A stretch of DNA of 16,506 nucleotides from Bacteroidales bacterium. GTDB lineage: Bacteria > Bacteroidota > Bacteroidia > Bacteroidales > Bacteroidaceae. Positions 6,859 to 14,244 of this stretch are shown one piece after another. The notes beneath the pieces were generated by a model that worked only from the letters and a program-made list of their open reading frames with translations, was not told the origin of the DNA and did not search any database. How positions within the stretch are numbered: position 1 is the stretch's first letter; every line of letters starts with the position of its first letter. A program made the translations under genes and the position numbers. The stretch covers positions 1-16,506 of the forward strand of contig SFKY01000078.1 in NCBI GenBank assembly GCA_004554665.1, in the 5' to 3' direction.

Positions 6859-8689
6859 TCATTTCGCACAGGCGGCAGTTAAACTCTAAACGAAAACGGC
6901 GTCCGTTGCGCATTCGGAGGTACAGGGGTTGGTTATAGGTGCGTTGGTGGTTACTGCCGGGGAAATGTTTCGGACATTGACGAAGCGTGTAACGGATGCA
7001 ATGGCGGCAGGTCATGAGCAGGGCATTGCGGTCGGGTTGCTTCAGTTCAAAAGCCGGGTCAACCTCCTGCGCTCCTTGACTCATGTAGAACAAACGTGCC
7101 TCGCGGTTGGCAACATTGGCCGAATAGTCAATATGCTCCTCCACGTTGATGGGCTTGGAGGTGGCGGGTGCATGGGTCGGTGCAGTTGCCGGTGCCGGCA
7201 GGGCTTGCCCGATGAGTAAGGCCAACGTTTGCCGACGCAGGGTGGCCAGTTGCGAAGCCGGAATGAAGTAATCGTTCTCCAATAAGGATTCATATTGGGT
7301 GAGTTCAAACCCGGTTCCTCCCAGTTTCGACAATTCTTGACGGATGCGTTCTCCCTGCGGAGTGCGTGCCAACTGTTTTTCGGCGTGGAGTGTGCCGCAT
7401 GCTTCTCGTCCGGTTTCGTCGCTCATGCGGAGGCTGAAACCTTCGGGCGTTTCCGAGAGTTGGAGGCGGATGCCGACGGTGCGTTGGGGAGTGGGCTTGG
7501 AGAGTTGCTTCTTAAACTCCGCGTCCTGATTGCGATATAGGGGCGTATGAGGACGAAGGGCCGGTGGGAGCGTGGCAGGATACAGCAGATTGTTCTCGGC
7601 TTTGTTGACGCGGAATCCTTGCAGTTCGCCTTCGGGTGTGAAGAAGCAGAGGCCGTCACCGTTGTGGAATGAACTCAGTCCGCTCACCTTGATGATGCCC
7701 CGTCGAATTTCCTTGACCGTTCCTACCGGTTCGCCCACGGATTTGGGCGTGTGAATGGCGGCCACATCTTCGCGCGGATGGCGCAGGAAGTATTCGGTGA
7801 AACCACGGTTGAAACTCTTCTCGGGACGAGGTTCAAAGTTGATGTGACAGCGGCCGTAAGAACTGCGGCAATATTGTTGACGGTTGTTACGGATGATCTC
7901 GTCCAATTGCTGTCGATAATAGGCCGTGATGTTCTTCACGTAACCGATGTCTTTCAGTCGGCCTTCAATCTTGAATGAAGTCACACCCGCCTGCATCATG
8001 GCCAGCAGGTGTTGGCTGCGATTCATGTCCTTGAGCGATAACAGGTGTTTCTGTGTAAGTAATACTTCGCCGGATTCGTTCTCCAAATCAAAGGCCAGCC
8101 GGCAGAACTGGGCGCAGGCTCCACGGTTGGCACTGCGACCAAAACAATATTGCGAGGCATAGCAGCGGCCACTGTAGCTGACGCAAAGAGAACCGTGAAC
8201 AAAGGCTTCGAGTTCTACATTGGGGCACTCCCGATGGATGGCGGCGATGGCGTCCAATCCCAACTCGCGAGCTAAAATGACCCGTTTGAAACCTTGCTGT
8301 TCGAGGAATCGGATGTGCGAGGGAGTACGGTTGTCCATCTGCGTGCTGGCGTGGATGGGGAGTGGCAGGTTCATGCGGAGCAGGGCCATATCCTGCACGA
8401 TGAGGGCGTCAACTCCTACTCGTTTCAAGTCGTCGGCCATGGCCTGAACCTGTGGCAGTTCGTCGTCGTAGAGAATCGTGTTGAGCGCTACATAGACCCG
8501 GGCACCGACGGTGTGGGCATGTTGACACAGACGTTCAATGTCAGAAAGGGCGTTGGCGGCTTCAGCGCGGGCACTGAATGCACTTGCGCCGATATAGACG
8601 GCATCGGCACCGCAGTTGATGGCTTCAATGCCGGTGTCGGCATTGCGGGCCGGTGACAGCAGTTCGATGGGGCGCGGAGATGGAATCAT
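6839..8689 (-). CDS. U32-family protein, RlhA/YdcP type (rRNA or tRNA hydroxylation factor; formerly called collagenase-like peptidase)
   Basis: A 616-residue member of peptidase family U32. The N-terminal half is a barrel-like domain opening IELLSPARNADTGIEAINCG. The family signature lies at about 161-182, EAFVHGSLCVSYSGRCYAS, with Cys169, Cys176, Cys192 and Cys196, the four cysteines thought to bind a metal cluster. The C-terminal half fits the long form with a DUF3656-like region, as in E. coli RlhA, which hydroxylates a 23S rRNA cytidine. The end carries more cysteines (CRHC, then CRLC followed by EMNV). Despite the old name, RNA modification is the better-supported role for this subgroup; the exact target here is not shown. 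I chose the ATG at 8689, which overlaps the metA stop as ATGA; the longer frame to 8740 begins at TTG inside metA. Confidence 0.88.
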   Translation of the reverse strand: MIPSPRPIELLSPARNADTGIEAINCGADAVYIGASAFSARAEAANALSDIERLCQHAHTVGARVYVALNTILYDDELPQVQAMADDLKRVGVDALIVQDMALLRMNLPLPIHASTQMDNRTPSHIRFLEQQGFKRVILARELGLDAIAAIHRECPNVELEAFVHGSLCVSYSGRCYASQYCFGRSANRGACAQFCRLAFDLENESGEVLLTQKHLLSLKDMNRSQHLLAMMQAGVTSFKIEGRLKDIGYVKNITAYYRQQLDEIIRNNRQQYCRSSYGRCHINFEPRPEKSFNRGFTEYFLRHPREDVAAIHTPKSVGEPVGTVKEIRRGIIKVSGLSSFHNGDGLCFFTPEGELQGFRVNKAENNLLYPATLPPALRPHTPLYRNQDAEFKKQLSKPTPQRTVGIRLQLSETPEGFSLRMSDETGREACGTLHAEKQLARTPQGERIRQELSKLGGTGFELTQYESLLENDYFIPASQLATLRRQTLALLIGQALPAPATAPTHAPATSKPINVEEHIDYSANVANREARLFYMSQGAQEVDPAFELKQPDRNALLMTCRHCIRYTLRQCPKHFPGSNHQRTYNQPLYLRMRNGRRFRLEFNCRLCEMNVYAVE

Positions 8690-9591
8690 TGAATGGGGAG
8701 TTTGTCCAATTGAGGATTGTTGACGTAGTAGGTCACCCAATTGGTGTAGAACAGATGGGCGTGGGCCCGCCAGGAAATTCTCACGGGCTTTTCCGGGTCG
8801 TCGTCTTCGTAATAATGGTAGGGTGGGTGGATGGGTAGCCCTTTGTTGATGTCGCGACGATATTCAAAGTCCAGTCGGTCGCGGCTGTATTCCAAGTGAC
8901 CGGTCACAAAGAACTCGCGTCCATCAAAGGCAGAGATGATACCGGCTCCCGAGATGGGAGACTCGGCCAATATGTCGAGTTCCTTGACGTATTTCATGTC
9001 TTGGAGTCTTACCTCGGTGTGGCGGCTCTGCGGCATGTTGAAGTGGCTGTCGAAACCGCGGAAGATGGGCAGGGACAAGTCGCGTGGCGTCTGTTCATAC
9101 ACTCCGAACATCTTGTGATGGAGCCAGAACTTGGGCACGCGGAACAGAGAGTAGAGGGCTGCCTGGGCTCCCCAACAAACAAAGAGAGTGGAACGTATGT
9201 GCAGTTGTGTCCATCGGAACACGCTCTTGAGTTGTTCCCAATAGCTCACTTCTTCAAAGAGCAGATGTTCCAGTGGGGCTCCCGTGATAATCATGCCTTC
9301 AAAGTGTTGTGTCATCAAGGCCTGTATATCGGTATAGAAGCGGTCCATGTATGCCTGGGGCGTTGTCTTGTAGGTGAGGTGGCTCATCTTGGCCAGAATA
9401 ATCTGGATGTGTAGGGAACTGTAGGACAGCATCCGATAGAATTCCATTTCGGCATCTTCTTTTTGTGGCATCAGATTCAGCAGTATGATGCGAATCGGCA
9501 CGATGCCGGGTGGAACGCTGTCGCTAACCTGCAAGCCTTCTTTCTGAAGGCGCTCAATGCAGGGTAGGTCTTTGGGGAGGATGATTGGCAT
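8686..9591 (-). CDS. metA: Homoserine O-acyltransferase, MetA family (predicted acetyl-CoA specific)
   Basis: Acylates the hydroxyl of homoserine in the first committed step of methionine synthesis; cytoplasmic. The 301-residue protein begins MPIILPKDLP and is full length. The catalytic nucleophile is Cys139 in LFVCWGAQAAL, with His232 and Glu234 in VTGHLEYS; these align with Cys142, His235 and Glu237 of E. coli MetA at a constant offset of three. The residue known to set acyl-CoA choice (E. coli position 111, Gly for succinyl-CoA) is Glu108 here, in ITGAPLE. Glu at that site marks acetyl-CoA users such as the Bacillus enzyme, so O-acetylhomoserine is the predicted product. The stop overlaps the U32 start as ATGA. 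The ABC-F gene ends 47 bases upstream with no clear promoter between, so they may be cotranscribed. Confidence 0.95.
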   Translation of the reverse strand: MPIILPKDLPCIERLQKEGLQVSDSVPPGIVPIRIILLNLMPQKEDAEMEFYRMLSYSSLHIQIILAKMSHLTYKTTPQAYMDRFYTDIQALMTQHFEGMIITGAPLEHLLFEEVSYWEQLKSVFRWTQLHIRSTLFVCWGAQAALYSLFRVPKFWLHHKMFGVYEQTPRDLSLPIFRGFDSHFNMPQSRHTEVRLQDMKYVKELDILAESPISGAGIISAFDGREFFVTGHLEYSRDRLDFEYRRDINKGLPIHPPYHYYEDDDPEKPVRISWRAHAHLFYTNWVTYYVNNPQLDKLPIQ

Positions 9592-9638
9592 AAAGGGTAG
9601 AGTGATGTTGGGGTGAATGATGGTGATGGAAATGTCGG

Positions 9639-11585
9639 TCAGGCGTCAGGATGGGCTTGGTTGAGTTGCTCCAGTTCTTCGTTGGCTTTTTCCCACTTTT
9701 CCATGGCCTCGTTGAGTTGACGGGTGAAGGCTCCGTGGCGGGTGGCCAAGTCGGGGTCGGAAGCTCCCTCGGGAGTGGAGAGGCGGTCTTCGATGAGGTG
9801 GATGGCGGCTTCAAATTCGCTGATTTGCTGTTCGAGGCTTTCCACTTCTTTTTCCAAGGCTTTGACTTTCTTCCGGTATTCTTTTTGTTGCTCGTAAGAG
9901 AGCTTTGATTCGGTTTTCTCTGTGGGCTTGCCGGTGGTGGGGGCAACGGAGGTTTTCACTTCTAACTCCTGAAGGTTCTCGATGCGCTTCTTCTGCAGGA
10001 AGTCGTAGATGCCTCCCAAATGTTCAACCACCTTGCCGCCGCCAAATTCATAGACCTTTGTGACCAATCCGTTGAGGAAGTCGCGGTCGTGGCTCACGAG
10101 GATGACGGTGCCGTCGAACTCGCTGATGGCTTCTTTGAGCACGTCCTTGGTGCGCATGTCCAGGTGGTTGGTGGGCTCGTCGAGAATCAGCAGGTTGACT
10201 GAGCGCAAGAGAAGTTGTATCATGGCCAGTCGGCTGCGCTCACCTCCTGAGAGTACTTTCACATACTTGTCGGAGGCTTCGCCGCCAAACATGAAGGCTC
10301 CCAAGATGTCGCGGATGCGGTTGCGTACTTCGCCTTTGGCCACGCTGTCGATGGTGTCGAACACGGTCAGATTGTCGTCCAGCAGTTGGGCCTGGTTTTG
10401 GGCGTAGTAACCGATTTCTATCTGGTGGCCGATTTTCAGGTTTCCGGTGAAGGGGATCTGACCCATGATACACTTGACCAGGGTAGACTTGCCTTCGCCA
10501 TTTTTGCCGACAAAGGCTACTTTTTCTCCTCGCCGGATGGTGAGGTTGACGTCGTGAAAGACCACGTGGTCGCCGTAGGCTTTGGCTACGTCTTCGCAAA
10601 TGACGGGGAAGTCGCCGCTGCGGGTGCAGGGTGGGAATTTGAGACGAAGGGAGGAGGTGTCGACTTCATCGATTTCGATGGGTACGATTTTCTCCAGTTG
10701 CTTGATGCGGCTCTGTACCTGGATGGCTTTGGTGGGTTTATAGCGGAAGCGTTCGATGAAGCTCTTGATGTCGGCAATTTCTTTTTGTTGGTTTTCGTAA
10801 GCGCGAATTTGGCTTTCCCGCCGCTCGGCGCGCAACTTCAGGTATTCGTCGTAACGCACCTTGTAGTCTACGATCTTGCCGCAGGTGATCTCGATGGTGC
10901 GACCGGTTACGTTGTTGATGAATGCTCGGTCGTGGCTTACCAGTATCACTGAGTTGGCCTGTGTTTGCAGAAAGGTTTCAAGCCACTGGATGCTTTCGAT
11001 GTCGAGGTGGTTGGTGGGCTCGTCAAGCAGAAGGATGTCGGGCTTTTGCAGCAGGAGCTTGGCCAGTTCGATGCGCATGCGCCAACCGCCGCTGAACTCG
11101 CCGGTGCTGCGCTGGAAGTCGCTGCGTTGGAAGCCCAGTCCCATCAGGGCACGCTCCATGTCGGCGCGTCGGTTTTGTGCTCCCATCATTTGCAGGTGTT
11201 CGGTGAGGTGGGTGCTCTGTTCGATGAGTCGGGCATAGTCTTCGCTTTCGTAGTCCTCGCGTTCGGCCAGTTGTTGGTTGACGCGTCCGAGTTCTTCTTC
11301 CATTTTGCGAACATGGGCGAAGGCTTTTTCGGTTTCTTCAATGAGGGTGGTGGTATCAGTAAGGCGCATGACCTGCGGCAGGTAGCCGATGGTTACTTCG
11401 TTGGGGCGGTTGACGCTTCCCTGGGTGGGTTGTGCCAGTCCGGCCAGAATTTTCAACAAGGTGGATTTGCCGGCACCGTTCTTGCCAACGAGGGCAACGC
11501 GTTCTTTGTCGTTGATGACAAATGAGGCTTCGGTGAAGAGGGGCTTGGCGCCAAATTCAACGGATAAATTGTCTACTGAAATCAC
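9639..11585 (-). CDS. ABC-F family ATPase (ribosome-associated, Uup/YdiF-like)
   Basis: A 648-residue soluble protein with two ABC cassettes and no membrane segment, the ABC-F layout. Cassette 1 has Walker A GKNGAGKST (34-42), signature FSGGW (164-168) and Walker B ILLLDEPTNHLD (184-195). Cassette 2 has GKNGEGKST near 360-368, LSGGE near 445-449 and LLILDEPTNHLD (465-476). The linker contains FRYKPTKAIQVQSRIKQLEK (280-299), typical of the P-site tRNA interaction motif. A charged coiled-coil tail (about 565-648) is present, as in Uup and YdiF types. ABC-F proteins act on the ribosome in translation or antibiotic protection; which applies here cannot be told. The start is GTG at 11585, forced because an in-frame TAA lies three codons upstream and no ATG intervenes. 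Confidence 0.92.
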   Translation of the reverse strand: MISVDNLSVEFGAKPLFTEASFVINDKERVALVGKNGAGKSTLLKILAGLAQPTQGSVNRPNEVTIGYLPQVMRLTDTTTLIEETEKAFAHVRKMEEELGRVNQQLAEREDYESEDYARLIEQSTHLTEHLQMMGAQNRRADMERALMGLGFQRSDFQRSTGEFSGGWRMRIELAKLLLQKPDILLLDEPTNHLDIESIQWLETFLQTQANSVILVSHDRAFINNVTGRTIEITCGKIVDYKVRYDEYLKLRAERRESQIRAYENQQKEIADIKSFIERFRYKPTKAIQVQSRIKQLEKIVPIEIDEVDTSSLRLKFPPCTRSGDFPVICEDVAKAYGDHVVFHDVNLTIRRGEKVAFVGKNGEGKSTLVKCIMGQIPFTGNLKIGHQIEIGYYAQNQAQLLDDNLTVFDTIDSVAKGEVRNRIRDILGAFMFGGEASDKYVKVLSGGERSRLAMIQLLLRSVNLLILDEPTNHLDMRTKDVLKEAISEFDGTVILVSHDRDFLNGLVTKVYEFGGGKVVEHLGGIYDFLQKKRIENLQELEVKTSVAPTTGKPTEKTESKLSYEQQKEYRKKVKALEKEVESLEQQISEFEAAIHLIEDRLSTPEGASDPDLATRHGAFTRQLNEAMEKWEKANEELEQLNQAHPDA

Positions 11586-11605
11586 GGGGTGTTAGTTTTC
11601 GCTTG

Positions 11606-11613
11606 CAAAGTTA
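11606..11613 (-). promoter_or_regulatory. -7 promoter box for the ABC-F gene
   Basis: Read on the minus strand this is TAACTTTG, an exact TAnnTTTG match, 21 bases upstream of the GTG start. No good -33 TTG is seen. It sits in the 59-base gap after the MFS gene, so the ABC-F-metA-U32-lipoprotein group can have its own promoter. Confidence 0.55.
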
Positions 11614-11644
11614 AGTATTTATTGTCTTTTTGGCTCTTCACGGC

Positions 11645-12820
11645 TTATCGGAGTTTGTTGCGCAGATAGCTGTTTCTGACGTAGGCAAAGAAAAAGAGTA
11701 CGCCGGCTCCGTTGACGATCCATGCGCTCCAGAAGGCGGCATGATAGCCTCCCATTTCGACGATGCTTCCGCCCAGGAGGATGCCCAGGCCGATGCCGAT
11801 GTCCCACGACGTGAGCAGGGTGGAGTTGGCTGTGCCGCGTTGTGAGTTGGGGGCAAGGTTGATGAACATATTCTGAAAGGCGGGGAACATGTGTCCGTTG
11901 CCCAATCCGATGATCAGGGCGGCGCCGTAATATCCCCAATAGTTGTGAAGGGCGGCGAAGAGCAGGTAGCCTACTAAGGAGATGAGGATGCCGATGGAGG
12001 CATTTTGCGTGATTTTTCCTTTCCGGAGCGAACGGCTACCTACGAGGCGCGACATGATGAGTCCGGCCGAGAGGATCATGAAGAAGAGGCCGGTGCCTTC
12101 CATGATGCCCAAGTCTTCCTTGCCATATATGGCCAGGTAGGTGGATAATACGCCATAGGAAAAGGAGAAGCAGGCCATGGACACGCCGGCGCTCCATCCT
12201 TTGAGCAGGAAGAAGCGGTCGAGCGACATCTTCTGCTTTTCGGCTACGGCTTCGCGTGGGCGCAGCTTCAGGGTGCTGTTGATGGTGAAGCCGCAGATGG
12301 AGCAGAGCAGGGCGAGGAGGAAGATGAGGTCGTAGTTGCCGGTCATTTCATACAGATAAATACCGATGGAGGGACTGATGGCCGTAGCGAGGTTGTTGCT
12401 CAGTCCATAGTAGCCGATGCCTTCGGCGCGCCGGGTGGGATGGAGTACGTCGATGGCTACCGTGCTGTTGGCTACGGTGGCAGAGCCGAAGGGGGCTCCG
12501 TGAAGGGTGCGGATGACGGCAAAGAGCAGTAATGACCATCCGGCGAAGAAGTAGCCGGCAAAGAGCAGACTGAACAAGAGGTAGCAGCTGAGGAGCACTA
12601 CCTTGCGCGGAAAGCTGTCGACCATGTAGCCGCTAAAGGAACGGGCGATGAGGGCCGTGAGCGTGTAGCCCGAGAGGATGAAGCCTATGAGATGCTTGCC
12701 CGCTCCGAAGGTTTCGCTCATGTAGAGCGGAAGCAGGGGCGTGAGCAGCATGAATGAAAAGAAGAGCATGAAGTTGGCGGCCCATACCTTCTTATAATTG
12801 TTGTTCCAAAGTTTCTCCAT
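11645..12820 (-). CDS. Major facilitator superfamily transporter
   Basis: A 391-residue inner-membrane transporter with about twelve hydrophobic helices. The cytoplasmic loop after helix 2 reads GYMVDSFPRKVVLL, a variant of the MFS motif A pattern. The segment RTLHGAPFGSATVANSTVAIDVLHPTRRAEGIG around helices 4-5 is of the drug/metabolite efflux type, but no substrate can be assigned. I place the start at the ATG at 12820, preceded by GAGAGA; the frame extends to a TTG at 12835, which would add only MNIER. It begins 24 bases after the stop of the rhodanese lipoprotein gene and is probably the last gene of that operon. Confidence 0.88.
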   Translation of the reverse strand: MEKLWNNNYKKVWAANFMLFFSFMLLTPLLPLYMSETFGAGKHLIGFILSGYTLTALIARSFSGYMVDSFPRKVVLLSCYLLFSLLFAGYFFAGWSLLLFAVIRTLHGAPFGSATVANSTVAIDVLHPTRRAEGIGYYGLSNNLATAISPSIGIYLYEMTGNYDLIFLLALLCSICGFTINSTLKLRPREAVAEKQKMSLDRFFLLKGWSAGVSMACFSFSYGVLSTYLAIYGKEDLGIMEGTGLFFMILSAGLIMSRLVGSRSLRKGKITQNASIGILISLVGYLLFAALHNYWGYYGAALIIGLGNGHMFPAFQNMFINLAPNSQRGTANSTLLTSWDIGIGLGILLGGSIVEMGGYHAAFWSAWIVNGAGVLFFFAYVRNSYLRNKLR

Positions 12821-12844
12821 TCTCTCGATGTTCAAGTCGACTGT

Positions 12845-13240
12845 TTATTGATTGTCTTCGACGGCACATCCCGATTCCGTCCATTTCAGGTAGCCTCCTT
12901 CCAGGTTGACAACTTTGTAACCTTTGTCGGCCAGTCGTTGGGCGGCTTCGGCACTGCGGCGTCCGCTGCGGCAATAGACCAGCACCTTCCGGTCTTTCTT
13001 GAGCAGGCGCTCGGCCTTTTTGTCGAAGTCGTCATCCTTAATATTGATGAGTACGGCATTCTTCAAGTGGCCTTCGGCATATTCTTCGGGTGTGCGTACA
13101 TCGACCAGTTGGGTTTGTGGCTCTACTGCCATTTGGGCGAATGAGTCTACATCGGCGTCGGTGTAACTGTTTTTTGACGGAGCATTGCAAGATGCCATCA
13201 GCAGGAGGTGGGCAAAAAGTAGGGTAATGAAAGGTTTCAT
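12845..13240 (-). CDS. Rhodanese-like domain lipoprotein
   Basis: A 131-residue protein with a lipoprotein signal (lipobox LMASC, Cys18) and a single rhodanese domain. The active-site loop is Cys90 in VYCRSGRRS, a complete six-residue rhodanese loop, and the domain opens with the typical VDVRTPEEYAEGHL. It is expected to be lipid-anchored on the periplasmic side, where single-domain rhodaneses are proposed to move sulfane sulfur or act in thiol redox chemistry; the partner is unknown. It lies 21 bases after the phosphatase gene and 24 bases before the MFS gene, consistent with one transcript. Confidence 0.92.
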   Translation of the reverse strand: MKPFITLLFAHLLLMASCNAPSKNSYTDADVDSFAQMAVEPQTQLVDVRTPEEYAEGHLKNAVLINIKDDDFDKKAERLLKKDRKVLVYCRSGRRSAEAAQRLADKGYKVVNLEGGYLKWTESGCAVEDNQ

Positions 13241-13261
13241 AAGATAAAGATGAATGTATAG

Positions 13262-13756
13262 TCAGTTTAATTGTTGGTACAGTTCGGTAAGGGCATCTTC
13301 GAGCAGTTCGATGACGTATTCAAAGTCTTGGTCGCCTCCGTAATAGGGGTCAGGAATTTCGTCAGCCTTCGGATGGTGGCGCAGAAAGTCGGAAAGCATT
13401 ATCACCTTTCGTCGTTCGTCGTCGCAACGGGCCTGCCGAAGAAGGTTTCGGCGGTTTTCGGCATCCATCACCAATATGAGGTCAAAGTCGGCAAAATCTC
13501 TGCCGGCGTTGAATTGGCGCGCCCGGTGGGTGAGTCGATAACCATGTTGGCTGCCATGCTGCCGCATTCGTCGGTCGGGCAGGTCGCCAATATGCCAGCC
13601 GCCGATGCCGGCCGAATCAATTTCAAAGCGATTTCCGTCGTGATGCTCGTCAACGATGTGTTGCATGATGGCATGGGCAGCCGGCGAGCGGCAGATGTTG
13701 CCGAGGCAGATGAAAAGCAGTTTGATTCTGTTCTTGGATGCAAGGGTTTTCAGCAT
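13262..13756 (-). CDS. Low-molecular-weight protein tyrosine phosphatase
   Basis: A 164-residue cytoplasmic phosphatase. The catalytic P-loop is Cys17 to Arg23 and Ser24 in CLGNICRS near the N-terminus, and the general acid is Asp136 in DPYYGG, the usual order and spacing. The pair of Tyr in DPYYG is typical. It lacks the CxGNSCRS form and the extra cysteines of arsenate reductases of this fold, so a phosphatase is preferred. Family members often counter tyrosine kinases of capsule export, but no such genes are nearby. I prefer the ATG at 13756 (MLKTLASKN), close to the family N-terminus; the frame extends to an ATG at 13810, adding 18 residues with an odd hydrophobic run. Confidence 0.9.
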   Translation of the reverse strand: MLKTLASKNRIKLLFICLGNICRSPAAHAIMQHIVDEHHDGNRFEIDSAGIGGWHIGDLPDRRMRQHGSQHGYRLTHRARQFNAGRDFADFDLILVMDAENRRNLLRQARCDDERRKVIMLSDFLRHHPKADEIPDPYYGGDQDFEYVIELLEDALTELYQQLN

Positions 13757-13838
13757 AATGTCGATAAATATAATGAGAATACTTGTTCCCGAAAGATGCA
13801 CCGAGACCATCCGGTGCCGGGCGGGATGAAAACAGATG

Positions 13839-13846
13839 CAAAAGTA
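13839..13846 (-). promoter_or_regulatory. -7 promoter box for the phosphatase-rhodanese-MFS operon
   Basis: On the minus strand this is TACTTTTG, an exact TAnnTTTG match. It is 83 bases upstream of the preferred phosphatase start at 13756 and 29 bases upstream of the alternative at 13810. No matching -33 TTG is visible. Confidence 0.45.
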
Positions 13847-13954
13847 CCACTTTTTATCCTTACCGTGGCCGATAGAAAGTCAAAAGCAGGCTTCGGGCCT
13901 ACTTCCCGCTGAAGGGATAGGGTGGCGAGGTGTTTTCAGAATGTTTTTGTGACG

Positions 13955-14171
13955 TCGCAAAACCTTCCGCGGACTGTGCGGCTCATTTCCGGGGGTCCCG
14001 AAAACCAGCGCGGATTGTGCGGCACGTTTTCGGGGGGTCACAAAAGCTTCCGCGGGGTGTGCGGCACGTTTTCGGGGGGTCACAAAAGCTTCCGCGGGAA
14101 GTGCGGCACGTTTTCGGGGGGTCACAAAAGCAGCGCGGGGAGTGCGGCAAGCTTTCGGGGGGGTCACAAAA
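13955..14171. repeat. GC-rich tandem array, 42 bp period, five units plus a partial one
   Basis: Units start at 13955 (41 bp), 13996, 14038, 14080 and 14122, with a partial copy (TCACAAAA) at 14164-14171. Units 3 and 4 are nearly identical; units 1 and 2 are more diverged, and unit 5 differs by block changes. A typical unit starts TCACAAAAGCTTCCGCGG, continues GTGCGGCACGTTTTC and ends in a run of six or seven G. CCGC and GCGG can pair across about seven bases, with outer AAAA and TTTT also in register. The 42 bp period leaves the same codons in phase, so five of six frames are open; this explains the long apparent reading frames here. It lies downstream of uvrB and upstream of the phosphatase promoter. 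The remaining bases of 13757-14244 show no gene. Function unknown. Confidence 0.9.
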
Positions 14172-14244
14172 GTATTCTTTTACAAAAAAACTGGAACGAA
14201 GGCCGGAAAGAAAATATGGGTGCAACTGAGGCCGAATGCTTCTC

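Noticed and set aside
8690..8740. N-terminal extension of the U32 protein
   Set aside because: It begins at TTG inside metA; the ATG at 8689 overlaps the metA stop as ATGA and matches the family N-terminus.
13880..14167. Minus-strand repeat protein (VTPRKRAA repeats)
   Set aside because: Same cause as the plus-strand frame; it also overlaps the likely promoter region of the phosphatase operon.
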